Shown here: piece after piece, positions 1-6,872 of the stretch
Position numbering within the stretch: position 1 is the first letter of the stretch
Layout of the letters: each line of letters starts with the position of its first letter
Assembly (NCBI GenBank): GCA_937873545.1
Contig: CALMWI010000104.1
Coordinates: 1-9,004, forward strand
Direction of reading: 5' to 3'
From: an uncultured bacterium
GTDB taxonomy: Bacteria > UBA4055
DNA: 9,004 nucleotides
Notes under the pieces: model-generated
The model's input: only the letters and a program-made list of their open reading frames with translations
Database searches by the model: none
What the model was told of the DNA's origin: nothing
Made by a program: the position numbers and the translations under genes

Positions 1-204
1 GATAAAATAATTCTTACAAGCGGCAGGATATCGTCAGAGATCGTTCTTAAAGTTATCTATGCTGGAATAAAGATGATAATTTCAAGGAGCGCGCCGACTC
101 AGAAAGCGATTGAACTGGCAGAAGAGAACGGGATCACACTGATCGGATTTGCACGAAGCACGAATTTTAATATTTATTCCGGTTTTGACAGGGTGTTATT
201 CTAA
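1..204 (+). CDS. fdhD: FdhD, formate dehydrogenase sulfurtransferase (3' end only)
   Basis: The reading frame is open from base 1 and encodes the last 67 residues before a TAA at 202-204; the 5' end lies outside the window. The visible part has the conserved C-terminal signature of the FdhD family: a TSGR segment, then SRSAPT, a short helix of small residues, GITLIGFAR, and an N-x-YS ending. FdhD proteins carry sulfur from a cysteine desulfurase to the molybdenum or tungsten bis-MGD cofactor, a step needed for active formate dehydrogenase in the cytoplasm. The CxxC loop of the family would lie in the missing N-terminal part, so it cannot be checked. The next gene, a ModE-like regulator, starts 16 bases downstream and fits a molybdenum theme. 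The family call is firm from these motifs; a formate dehydrogenase nearby is inferred. Confidence 0.9.
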   Translation, partial: DKIILTSGRISSEIVLKVIYAGIKMIISRSAPTQKAIELAEENGITLIGFARSTNFNIYSGFDRVLF

Positions 205-210
205 TTCAAA

Positions 211-216
211 GGGGGG
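211..216 (+). promoter_or_regulatory. Ribosome binding site that decides the start of the ModE-like gene
   Basis: A run of six G follows AAA and ends four bases before the ATG at 221. The same frame has an earlier ATG at 149, but that start would overlap the end of fdhD by 56 bases and would add a tail without family resemblance. The strong G-rich site supports 221. Confidence 0.7.
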
Positions 217-220
217 TAAA

Positions 221-610
221 ATGACCGGCAGAGGAGAAAATCTCAGATTCGGATACAAGATTTGGATAGAGACAGAAGAAGGTACAGGCGTACTCGGTTA
301 CGGACAGCAGAGGCTGCTAAAGGCTATTAAAGAAAAAGGAACTCTTAACGACGCTATAATAGAAACCGGATTCCATTACAGAAAAAGCTGGGAAAAACTA
401 AAAAAGATCGAATCACTCCTAGGATTCAGAATAATTATTAAACACAGAGGCGGTGCTGAAAAGGGTAAGACGGTACTTACTGAAAAAGGAAAAAAACTGA
501 TCGAAACTTTCGAGAGATTCCACGAAAGATATGACAATATCTTAAAAACGGCATGCGATACTGCAACAAAAGATTTTTTAAGCGAACTTGCACAAATTCG
601 ATCCGATTGA
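221..610 (+). CDS. ModE-type winged-helix transcriptional regulator, single domain
   Basis: This 129-residue protein matches the N-terminal DNA-binding domain of ModE, the molybdate-responsive regulator. A helix-turn-helix occupies roughly residues 29-72, containing GQQRLLKAI, a TLNDAI helix and the family-typical YRKSWEKL recognition region. A wing follows at about 73-88 with an RGG turn and LTEKG, and then a C-terminal helix. Full-length ModE has two Mop-like molybdate-binding domains after this; here the protein ends at about the length of the DNA-binding domain alone. It therefore either senses something else or binds DNA constitutively. Such stand-alone proteins are known in anaerobes. 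It follows fdhD by 16 bases and is probably cotranscribed with it, so it may control molybdenum- or formate-related genes. Its targets cannot be read from the sequence. Confidence 0.85.
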   Translation: MTGRGENLRFGYKIWIETEEGTGVLGYGQQRLLKAIKEKGTLNDAIIETGFHYRKSWEKLKKIESLLGFRIIIKHRGGAEKGKTVLTEKGKKLIETFERFHERYDNILKTACDTATKDFLSELAQIRSD

Positions 611-654
611 GACAGAATTTAAAATAAATAAAGCATCGGGGACCTATTCCGAAT

Positions 655-668
655 TGCAATTGTTTGCA
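655..668. repeat. Short perfect dyad in the intergenic region
   Basis: The sequence TGCAATTGTTTGCA has two 5-base arms (TGCAA and TTGCA) around a 4-base centre. No T-run follows, so it does not look like an intrinsic terminator. It lies about 65 bases upstream of the Rex-like palindrome and could be an operator or a chance dyad. In an AT-rich spacer, arms this short can easily arise by chance. Confidence 0.3.
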
Positions 669-731
669 TAACGGGATGAAAAATCACTAAACATTTTTCT
701 TGTTTTAAGGCATTTTATTTTGTATTTTTAG

Positions 732-749
732 TCGTGAAAAAATTCACAA
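732..749. promoter_or_regulatory. Rex-like (or CRP/FNR-like) operator upstream of hydA
   Basis: The 18 bases TCGTGAAAAAATTCACAA contain the arms GTGAA and TTCAC around AAAA. They match the Rex-type operator TTGTGAA-N4-TTCACAA at all but one of the 14 defined positions. Rex is a repressor that leaves DNA when the NADH/NAD+ ratio is high. The centre lies about 34 bases upstream of the start site predicted from the extended -10, so a bound protein would cover the -35 region, as expected for a repressor. The site also fits the CRP consensus TGTGA-N6-TCACA with one mismatch, so the regulator's identity is not proven. No rex or crp gene lies in this window. Confidence 0.55.
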
Positions 750-759
750 CAGATGAGTG

Positions 760-768
760 TGGTATAAC
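760..768 (+). promoter_or_regulatory. Extended -10 promoter of the hydrogenase operon
   Basis: TGGTATAAC is an extended -10 element: TG, one base, then TATAAC, which matches TATAAT at five of six positions. No good -35 hexamer sits at the right spacing, which is common for extended -10 promoters. Transcription would start near 775, leaving an untranslated leader of about 40 bases before the ATG at 816. The upstream palindrome at 732-749 overlaps the region RNA polymerase would contact. Confidence 0.5.
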
Positions 769-815
769 AATTGGAATAGATGTAATTTAAAAAATAAAAA
801 AAAGCGGAGTATTAA

Positions 816-2603
816 ATGGACAAAAAAGTAAGTCTAGTGATAGACGGTAAAAAGATCGAAACCTGTGCCTGCAACACAATAGTTGAAGCTGCAAAAGAGA
901 ACGGGATATATATTCCCACTCTTTGCTATCATCCAGACCTGAAACCTTCAGGAAGCTGCGGTATATGCGTAGTTGATATTCAGGGTCACAGACAGCCTGA
1001 GAGAGCTTGTACAACAAAAGTTCTGGAAGGTATGGAGATAACAACGAACTCGAAAAGACTGAGAGACACAAGAAAACTGGTTCTCGAAATGATCCTCGCA
1101 GACCACGATACAGACTGCCCTGCATGTCTCGCGAACGGGAAATGCGATCTACAGGATATCTGTGATAATTTAAGCGTTACGACCAGATCAATCCCGAAAA
1201 AGCTTAAAAAACTGCCTATAGACGATAGCAGCTGCGCGATCCAGAGAGATCCGAACAAATGCATCGCGTGCGGAAGATGTATTGAAGTTTGTTCAAACAT
1301 ACAGACGGTAAATGCTCTTACAGAAGTCGGCAGAGGCCATAAAGTAGTTATCAGCACTGCATTTGATGAAGGTATGGGAAACAGCCCGTGCGTGAACTGC
1401 GGTCAGTGCACAGTATTCTGCCCGACAGGCGCATTAACTGAAAAAAGCGAGATCGATCTTGTATGGGATGCTATTTTAGACCCGACTAAGCATGTTGTCG
1501 TTCAGGAAGCTCCCGCTGTAAGAGTCGCTCTTGCTGAAGAGTTCGGAATGGAAAAAGGTCTGGCGACGCCCGGAAAAATGTATGCAGCTTTGAGAAGACT
1601 TGGTTTTGACAAAATTTTCGACACGAACTTCAGCGCGGATCTTACGATCATGGAAGAAGGCACCGAGCTTCTTTCAAGAGCAACAACAGGCGGAACTCTG
1701 CCACTGATCACATCTTGTTCGCCGGGCTGGATAAAGTTCGCAGAAACTTTCTTCCCCGACCTCGCTAAACATGTTTCAACCTGTAAATCGCCTCAGCAGA
1801 TGCTCGGTGCTCTTATAAAAACTTATTACGCAAAAGAATCGGGAGTTGATCCGAAAAACATCGTTTCTGTTTCTATAATGCCTTGTACAGCCAAAAAATT
1901 TGAAGCCAGAAGACCAGAAATGAACGATTCGGGTTACAGAGATGTTGACTATGTTCTTACCACAAGAGAATTCGTAAGAATGATCAAAGAGGCCGGAATA
2001 GATTTTAAAAATCTTCCGGAAGAAAAGGCTGACAGCCTGATGGGTGACTATACCGGTGCGGCTACTATCTTCGGAGCCACAGGCGGTGTTATGGAAGCTG
2101 CGGTAAGATCAGCATTCTTCCTTCTCACGAACGAAAACCTTCCAAGCCCGGAACTAAAAGTTCTAAGAGGAGTAACAAACGATATAGTCGAAGCTACAGT
2201 TGAGCACCCGAAACTTCCTTTCCCTATCAGAGTAGCTGTTGCGAACGGACTCGGCAATGCCAGAAAGATTCTTGAGAAGGTAAAAGCTCAGATAGCCGAA
2301 ACAGGAAAGAGCGAATATCACTTTATCGAAATAATGGCCTGCCCGGGCGGATGCGTCGGCGGCGGCGGACAGCCATTCGGCTGCGAACTTGTTGACAGGG
2401 GAATCAGAGGTCAGGGACTTTATACAGAAGACGATAACAGACCGCTAAGATACTCTCACGAGAACCCGATGGTCGCTAAGATCTATAAAGATTTCCTTGG
2501 CAAACCTAATTCTGAATTAGCGCATAAACTGCTGCATACACATTATTTTGAAAGATCACAGACAGACGGAAAAGTTGTTAAAGAAACAACACACAAACAC
2601 TAA
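816..2603 (+). CDS. hydA: NAD-linked [FeFe]-hydrogenase catalytic subunit HydA
   Basis: This 595-residue cytoplasmic subunit reduces protons to H2 or oxidises H2. An N-terminal [2Fe-2S] domain uses C37, C48, C51 and C65. Next comes a His-Cys3 [4Fe-4S] site (H97, C101, C104, C110), then two ferredoxin-type [4Fe-4S] clusters (C149/C152/C155/C159 and C192/C195/C198/C202). The H-cluster domain has L1 TSCSPGW (299-305), L2 MPCTAKKFE (355-363) and L3 from E505 to P520 with C509 and C513. The C-terminus from about 545 is the fused small-subunit domain (HENPM, LLHTHY). This is the usual layout of HydA/HndD in multisubunit NAD(P)-linked enzymes. In L1, the second cysteine of the usual TSCCP is serine. 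The site GCGGAG at 804-809 precedes the ATG. A diaphorase fusion follows 19 bases downstream and is surely cotranscribed. Confidence 0.96.
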   Translation: MDKKVSLVIDGKKIETCACNTIVEAAKENGIYIPTLCYHPDLKPSGSCGICVVDIQGHRQPERACTTKVLEGMEITTNSKRLRDTRKLVLEMILADHDTDCPACLANGKCDLQDICDNLSVTTRSIPKKLKKLPIDDSSCAIQRDPNKCIACGRCIEVCSNIQTVNALTEVGRGHKVVISTAFDEGMGNSPCVNCGQCTVFCPTGALTEKSEIDLVWDAILDPTKHVVVQEAPAVRVALAEEFGMEKGLATPGKMYAALRRLGFDKIFDTNFSADLTIMEEGTELLSRATTGGTLPLITSCSPGWIKFAETFFPDLAKHVSTCKSPQQMLGALIKTYYAKESGVDPKNIVSVSIMPCTAKKFEARRPEMNDSGYRDVDYVLTTREFVRMIKEAGIDFKNLPEEKADSLMGDYTGAATIFGATGGVMEAAVRSAFFLLTNENLPSPELKVLRGVTNDIVEATVEHPKLPFPIRVAVANGLGNARKILEKVKAQIAETGKSEYHFIEIMACPGGCVGGGGQPFGCELVDRGIRGQGLYTEDDNRPLRYSHENPMVAKIYKDFLGKPNSELAHKLLHTHYFERSQTDGKVVKETTHKH

Positions 2604-2612
2604 AAATTCAAC

Positions 2613-2617
2613 GGGAG
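2613..2617 (+). promoter_or_regulatory. Ribosome binding site that decides the start of the NuoE-NuoF fusion
   Basis: GGGAG lies five bases before the ATG at 2623. The frame is also open back to an ATG at 2548, but that start lies inside hydA, and the added residues do not resemble a NuoE N-terminus. The Shine-Dalgarno position supports 2623. Confidence 0.65.
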
Positions 2618-2622
2618 ATAAA

Positions 2623-4344
2623 ATGCTTTCAGATAAAGCTAAAGCTTCAATAAAAAAATTGACGGCCAAATATCCGAAACCGGAATCTGCGTTGATGAGT
2701 GCACTGATGATCGCTCAGAAAGAAAATAACAATTATCTGGATAGGGCATTGGCAGCGGAGACCGCAAAGATCGTAGGGGTGCCTGAGGCACATGCCTATG
2801 GCGTACTTACTTATTATTCAATGTATAACATAAAAAATATCGGTAAATATCACATTCAGATCGATACCAACATTCCTGCTACTTTAGCGGGTGCGCGTAA
2901 AATTGCAGAATTCGTATCGGAAGAGCTAGGTATTGAAGCAGGCAGGACCACAAAAGACGGAATGTTCACATTAAACGAAGTAGAGTGCCTCGCTTCATGC
3001 GGAACATGCCCGGTCATTCAGGTCAATGATGTTTACTATGAAAATATGACGGTCGAAAAGACTAAAGCACTATTGACTTCTCTAAAAAAAGGCGTTATGC
3101 CTAAACCCGAAGTTCCCGAATACTTAGGCGGTACCGAATGTAATGTTCTTCTCAAGAACAGAAGAGTGAAAGATTCAACATATATCGAAGTATATAAAAA
3201 GAACGGCGGCTATAAAGCACTCGAGAAAGCTTTAAAAATGGAACCTCAGGCTATCGCGGCGGAAGTTAAAGACTCTGCGATCAGAGGCAGGGGCGGAGCG
3301 GGATTTCCGGCCGGTGTAAAATGGGGATTTCTTGCAAAAGGAACCGGTAAACCGGTGTATCTGATCTGTAATGCGGATGAAGGCGAACCGGGTACTTTTA
3401 AGGACAGGCAGATCATGGAATACGATCCGCATCTTCTTATCGAAGGAATGGTTATTTCAGCGAGAGCTTTAGGAGCTAAACTCGGGTTTATTTATATCAG
3501 AGGCGAGTTCGACTGGATCGCAGATATACTGGATAAAGCGGTTGATGAAGCTAAAGCAGACGGCAAAATGAAAGAACTTGATATAATAGTTCACAGAGGA
3601 GCAGGCGCTTATGTTTGCGGAGAGGAAACGGCACTTATAGAATCAATTGAAGGTAAAAGAGGCGAGCCGAGGATAAAACCTCCTTTCCCTGCCGTATCAG
3701 GTTTGTACGGATGCCCGACGATCGTTAATAATGTCGAAACTCTTGCAAGTGTTCCTTTTATAATTGAAAAGGGTGCTGCCGAATTTAAAAAATACGGATA
3801 TGAGAACAACACAGGTTTTAAACTTTTCGGGATAAGCGGAAATGTGAACAAGCCAGGAGTTTATGAATACCCGATGGGAGTCTCGTTCAAGAAACTTCTC
3901 GAGGCTGCCGGCGGACCTAAAGGTAAACTGAAAGCGGTTATAGTAGGCGGTTTATCCGTTCCGATCCTTAAAGCTGAAGAACTTGAAGGCCTTAACATGG
4001 ACTATGACTCCTGTATAAAACACGGTACCGGTCTCGGTTCAGGCGGGATAATGGTAATAAATGATGAATTCTCAATACCGGAACTGGCTTACAGGGCCAT
4101 AAAATTCTACGCTCATGAGAGCTGCGGAAGATGCGCACCGTGCCGTTACGGATCGGATTCTATAAAAGAGCTGTTAAAGACACTGCTTGACGGAGAGGGC
4201 ACAAAGCAGGATATTGAAACTATTCTTCATATCTGCAACAATGTCAAAGGCGTGACTGTCTGTCCCACCGGCGAAGCTTTCACGGTACCGATTAAAGCCA
4301 TGGTCGAAAAATTCAGAGATGAATTTGAAGCGCTTGTTAAATGA
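2623..4344 (+). CDS. hydB: NADH-oxidising hydrogenase subunit: NuoE-NuoF (HydC-HydB) fusion
   Basis: This 573-residue protein joins two proteins that are usually separate. Residues 1 to about 155 form a NuoE/HydC unit: a helical N-domain and a thioredoxin-like fold ending in CLASCGTC. Residues from about 175 form NuoF: the NADH/FMN site has RGRGGAGFPAG (221-231), NADEGEPGTFKDR (250-262) and GAGAYVCGEETALIESIEGKRGEPR, split here as GAGAYVCGEE (326-335) and EGKRGEPR (343-350). A [4Fe-4S] site follows, with C501, C504, C507 and C547. The NuoE half should have four cysteines; the first pair reads D81 and A86, while C122 and C126 remain and C129 is extra. Unlike HydB/HndC of bifurcating enzymes, no 2x[4Fe-4S] ferredoxin tail follows. 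It would pass electrons between NAD(H) and HydA. HoxF of NAD-linked [NiFe] hydrogenases is a comparable fusion. Confidence 0.92.
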   Translation: MLSDKAKASIKKLTAKYPKPESALMSALMIAQKENNNYLDRALAAETAKIVGVPEAHAYGVLTYYSMYNIKNIGKYHIQIDTNIPATLAGARKIAEFVSEELGIEAGRTTKDGMFTLNEVECLASCGTCPVIQVNDVYYENMTVEKTKALLTSLKKGVMPKPEVPEYLGGTECNVLLKNRRVKDSTYIEVYKKNGGYKALEKALKMEPQAIAAEVKDSAIRGRGGAGFPAGVKWGFLAKGTGKPVYLICNADEGEPGTFKDRQIMEYDPHLLIEGMVISARALGAKLGFIYIRGEFDWIADILDKAVDEAKADGKMKELDIIVHRGAGAYVCGEETALIESIEGKRGEPRIKPPFPAVSGLYGCPTIVNNVETLASVPFIIEKGAAEFKKYGYENNTGFKLFGISGNVNKPGVYEYPMGVSFKKLLEAAGGPKGKLKAVIVGGLSVPILKAEELEGLNMDYDSCIKHGTGLGSGGIMVINDEFSIPELAYRAIKFYAHESCGRCAPCRYGSDSIKELLKTLLDGEGTKQDIETILHICNNVKGVTVCPTGEAFTVPIKAMVEKFRDEFEALVK

Positions 4345-4350
4345 TTTAGA

Positions 4351-4376
4351 GGCGGGTTTACCCGCCTTTTATATTT
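4351..4376 (+). terminator. Intrinsic terminator closing the hydrogenase operon
   Basis: A perfect 6-base GC-rich stem, GGCGGG and CCCGCC around a TTTA loop, is followed directly by TTTTATATTTT. It lies seven bases after the stop codon of the NuoE-NuoF fusion. It separates the structural genes from the maturation genes. Confidence 0.88.
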
Positions 4377-4396
4377 TAAAGTGATTAAGATCATAG

Positions 4397-4426
4397 CTGA
4401 AATATAAAAGAAACGCTAAATATAAG
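4397..4426 (+). promoter_or_regulatory. Candidate promoter of the hydGEF operon
   Basis: CTGAAA (4397-4402) as -35 matches TTGACA at four of six positions. TATAAG (4421-4426) as -10 matches at five of six, with an 18-base spacer. The predicted start near 4433 leaves a leader of about 15 bases. A second TATAAA at 4403 has no convincing -35. A promoter is expected here because a terminator precedes it, but the exact boxes are uncertain in this AT-rich spacer. No copy of the Rex-like palindrome is seen here. Confidence 0.35.
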
Positions 4427-4447
4427 CACCAAATAAGAGACAGAAAA

Positions 4448-5833
4448 ATGAATACATTCATAGACAATAATAAAATCGAAGAGTACCTGAAGAAAGCTGC
4501 GGCTCCCGATAATGCCGAGCTTGAAGAGATATTGTCACATGCCCGCGAATTGAAAGGGATCAGCTTCAGAGAAGCCGAAAGGCTTCTTCTTGTAGAATCG
4601 GCTGAAGGTATAGACAGGCTTGCGGAAACTGCCAATTTCATAAAAGAAGCAATCTACGGCAAAAGGCTTGTTCTTTTCGCACCCCTCTATGTATCGAATA
4701 TGTGCAATAACGAATGTCTTTACTGCGGTTTCAGAAAGAGCAATAAGGCAATATCAAGAAATACTCTCACAATGGAAGAGGTCGGGAAGGAAACTGAAGC
4801 TCTTATAGATCAGGGGCATAAAAGAATCCTGCTCGTTTCAGGTGAAGGTCTGGGTAAAAGCGCTCTTGATTATACTATAGAGGCAATAGAAACGATTTAT
4901 GGGGTTAAAAAACCAAAGGGCAATATCCGGCGTATCAATGTCAACATAGCCGCAATGGAAGTTGAACATTACAGAAAGCTCAACGCCGCGAAAATTGGAA
5001 CTTATCAGCTGTTCCAGGAAACTTACCACGAGAAAACATACAGGCAGATGCATAAATCGGGACCCAAGTCAGATTACGAGTATCATCTTGGAGCCATGGA
5101 CCGGGCGATGGAAGGCGGTATAAGTGATGTCGGGGTAGGAATACTTTTCGGTCTGACCGATTATAAATACGAAATAATCGCCCTTCTTCAGCATATAAAA
5201 CACCTTGAGGACAAATTCGGTGTCGGGCCGCATACTATCTCAGTTCCCAGGCTTGAACCGGCAACAGGTTCGGACATAGCTTCGAATCCGCCTTATCCGG
5301 TAACGGATTCAGATTTCAGGAAGATAATTGCGATATTGAGGATCACAGTGCCTTATACAGGAATGATCCTAAGCACCAGGGAAAATGCTTCAATGAGAAG
5401 GGAAGCTCTCCGCCTCGGAATATCGCAGATAAGCGCAGGATCAAAATCTGATCCCGGCGGATATACGAAAAAGGAACATTCGGATGCTCAATTCTCTTTA
5501 GGAGACCACAGATCGCTTGCTGAAGTGATCGAAGACATAGTTGACCTTGACCACATTCCCAGCTTCTGTACAGGCTGCTACCGCCTCGGAAGGGTAGGTA
5601 AAGATTTTATGGATCTCGCAAAGCCCGGACTTATCAAAGCTCACTGCTATCCGAATGCAATATTCACATTTACCGAGTACCTCGAAGATTTCGCGAATGA
5701 CAGGCTTAAAGAAAAGGGATATGCCCTGATCGAAAAAACAATAAAAGAAAGTATCGCCGGTCTCAATCTTGAGACAAGCGTAAGAAAGAACATTCAGGCT
5801 GTAAAGGACGGGAAAAGGGATCTGTATTTCTGA
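4448..5833 (+). CDS. hydG: HydG, radical SAM tyrosine lyase for H-cluster assembly
   Basis: This 461-residue protein has the expected HydG length. HydG cleaves tyrosine with S-adenosylmethionine, giving CO and cyanide bound to iron; this synthon becomes the Fe(CO)x(CN) units of the 2Fe subcluster. The radical SAM cluster motif CX3CX2C is C86, C90 and C93, in the CNNECLYC segment. The auxiliary cluster motif is C374, C377 and C400, exactly CX2CX22C, which separates HydG from the related thiamine enzyme ThiH. The central region (SGEG at 131-134, PRLEPATGS at 267-275) forms the SAM/substrate barrel. The ribosome site is weak (AAGAGA at 4435-4440). The stop TGA shares one base with the hydE start, indicating translational coupling. 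I see nothing missing or broken. Confidence 0.96.
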   Translation: MNTFIDNNKIEEYLKKAAAPDNAELEEILSHARELKGISFREAERLLLVESAEGIDRLAETANFIKEAIYGKRLVLFAPLYVSNMCNNECLYCGFRKSNKAISRNTLTMEEVGKETEALIDQGHKRILLVSGEGLGKSALDYTIEAIETIYGVKKPKGNIRRINVNIAAMEVEHYRKLNAAKIGTYQLFQETYHEKTYRQMHKSGPKSDYEYHLGAMDRAMEGGISDVGVGILFGLTDYKYEIIALLQHIKHLEDKFGVGPHTISVPRLEPATGSDIASNPPYPVTDSDFRKIIAILRITVPYTGMILSTRENASMRREALRLGISQISAGSKSDPGGYTKKEHSDAQFSLGDHRSLAEVIEDIVDLDHIPSFCTGCYRLGRVGKDFMDLAKPGLIKAHCYPNAIFTFTEYLEDFANDRLKEKGYALIEKTIKESIAGLNLETSVRKNIQAVKDGKRDLYF

Positions 5834-6858
5834 TGAATAAAAAACCGCTTGACAATATCGAATCGGGAGAGTTCTCAAAAGAGGATATTATAGAGCTTTT
5901 AACATTAAAGGATGCCAGTGAACTTTATTCTGCTGCCGACAGGATCAGAAAACAGTATGTCGGAGATGAAGTTCATATCAGAGAGATAATCGAGATATCG
6001 AACTTCTGTAAACAGCATTGTCTTTACTGCGGGATTCAGGCGCAGAACAAAAATGTCGTAAGATACAGGATGAAGCCTGATGAGATAATAGAAAGGGTCA
6101 GATGGTCTCTGCCGCTCGGGTACCGTTCGGTAGTGCTTCAGTCCGGCGAAGATGACGCGTGGGACGATGAGACAGTCTGCAGGATGATCAGAGAGATAAA
6201 AGCGATGGATCTTTCGCTAACGCTTTCATTCGGCGAGAAAAGCAGGGAAACTTTTAGAAAGTACAGGGAAGCCGGTGCGGACAGGTATCTTCTTAAACAT
6301 GAAACCTCAGACGAAGAGCTTTATACTTATCTCGATCCCGGAATGACTTTCGCGAACAGGATAAAATGTCAGAAAGATCTGAAAGAACTCGGTTTCCAGG
6401 TAGGATCAGGTATCATGGTCGGGCTTCCCGGCCAGACGATCGAATCAATAGCGGATGATATTATGCTGTTTTTCAGCATGGATTACGATATGATAGGAAT
6501 AAGCCCGTTCATTCCTCACGAAGACACTATTATTGGTTCATCTCAGAAAGGAGATCCGGTTCTTGTAAGAAAAACTGTAGCGATAACAAGAATATTGTTA
6601 AAGGACATTCATCTGCCTGTAACAACCGCCTATTCGACGCTCAGTGATTTTGAAGGCAAGCTTGAAATGCTTTCATCGGGAGCAAATGTCATCATGCCTA
6701 ACATCACCCCGATGGAATACAGGGATAAATATGTTATTTATCCGGACAAGGATTCAAAGGACATCGAACCTCTTGAATATAAAAAGAAGCTTGAAGCGCT
6801 GCTGAAAAGCGCAGGCAGGACAATAGGCACGACATACGGGCACAGGATAAAAAAATAA
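5833..6858 (+). CDS. hydE: HydE, radical SAM maturase for the H-cluster
   Basis: This 341-residue radical SAM enzyme starts within the hydG stop (TGATG). An SD-like AAGGGA lies 12 bases upstream, inside hydG. HydE acts after HydG on the iron synthon, in the pathway to the dithiomethylamine-bridged diiron centre. The cluster motif CX3CX2C is C59, C63 and C66 (CKQHCLYC). The family segments LQSGEDD (102-108), RYLLKHETSD (151-160) and GSGIMVGLPGQT (191-202) are present, as is the C-terminal NITPMEYRDKY (290-300). Some HydE proteins bind a second [4Fe-4S] cluster through three cysteines in the C-terminal part. Here the only other cysteines are C116 and C179, so that cluster is absent, as in many homologues, where it is not essential. 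The similar enzymes BioB and PylB are less likely, given the hydG and hydF neighbours. Confidence 0.94.
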   Translation: MNKKPLDNIESGEFSKEDIIELLTLKDASELYSAADRIRKQYVGDEVHIREIIEISNFCKQHCLYCGIQAQNKNVVRYRMKPDEIIERVRWSLPLGYRSVVLQSGEDDAWDDETVCRMIREIKAMDLSLTLSFGEKSRETFRKYREAGADRYLLKHETSDEELYTYLDPGMTFANRIKCQKDLKELGFQVGSGIMVGLPGQTIESIADDIMLFFSMDYDMIGISPFIPHEDTIIGSSQKGDPVLVRKTVAITRILLKDIHLPVTTAYSTLSDFEGKLEMLSSGANVIMPNITPMEYRDKYVIYPDKDSKDIEPLEYKKKLEALLKSAGRTIGTTYGHRIKK

Positions 6859-6872
6859 CCTGCGGGATAAAT

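Noticed and set aside
149..220. Longer N-terminus for the ModE-like protein from the ATG at 149
   Set aside because: It would overlap fdhD by 56 bases, the extra residues do not resemble the family, and a strong ribosome site precedes the ATG at 221.
611..700. Intrinsic terminator after the ModE-like gene
   Set aside because: The only hairpins (near 635-655 and 655-668) are short or bulged and lack an adjacent T-run, so the fdhD-regulator transcript could run on toward hydA.
670..700. FNR-type site in GGATGAAAAATCAC
   Set aside because: Only one half resembles the TTGAT-N4-ATCAA consensus, so the match is too poor to call.
787..1357. Open frames on - opposite the start of hydA
   Set aside because: They are antisense shadows of strongly conserved hydA sequence, with no recognisable motif or start site. 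Similar frames opposite the NuoE-NuoF fusion, hydG, hydE and hydF were dropped for the same reason.
2548..2622. Longer N-terminus for the NuoE-NuoF fusion from the ATG at 2548
   Set aside because: It lies inside hydA in another frame, and the extra residues look like readthrough of hydA codons; GGGAG before 2623 marks the real start.
4448..5833. ThiH (thiamine tyrosine lyase) as an alternative to HydG
   Set aside because: The exact CX2CX22C auxiliary-cluster motif and the adjacent hydE and hydF identify HydG.
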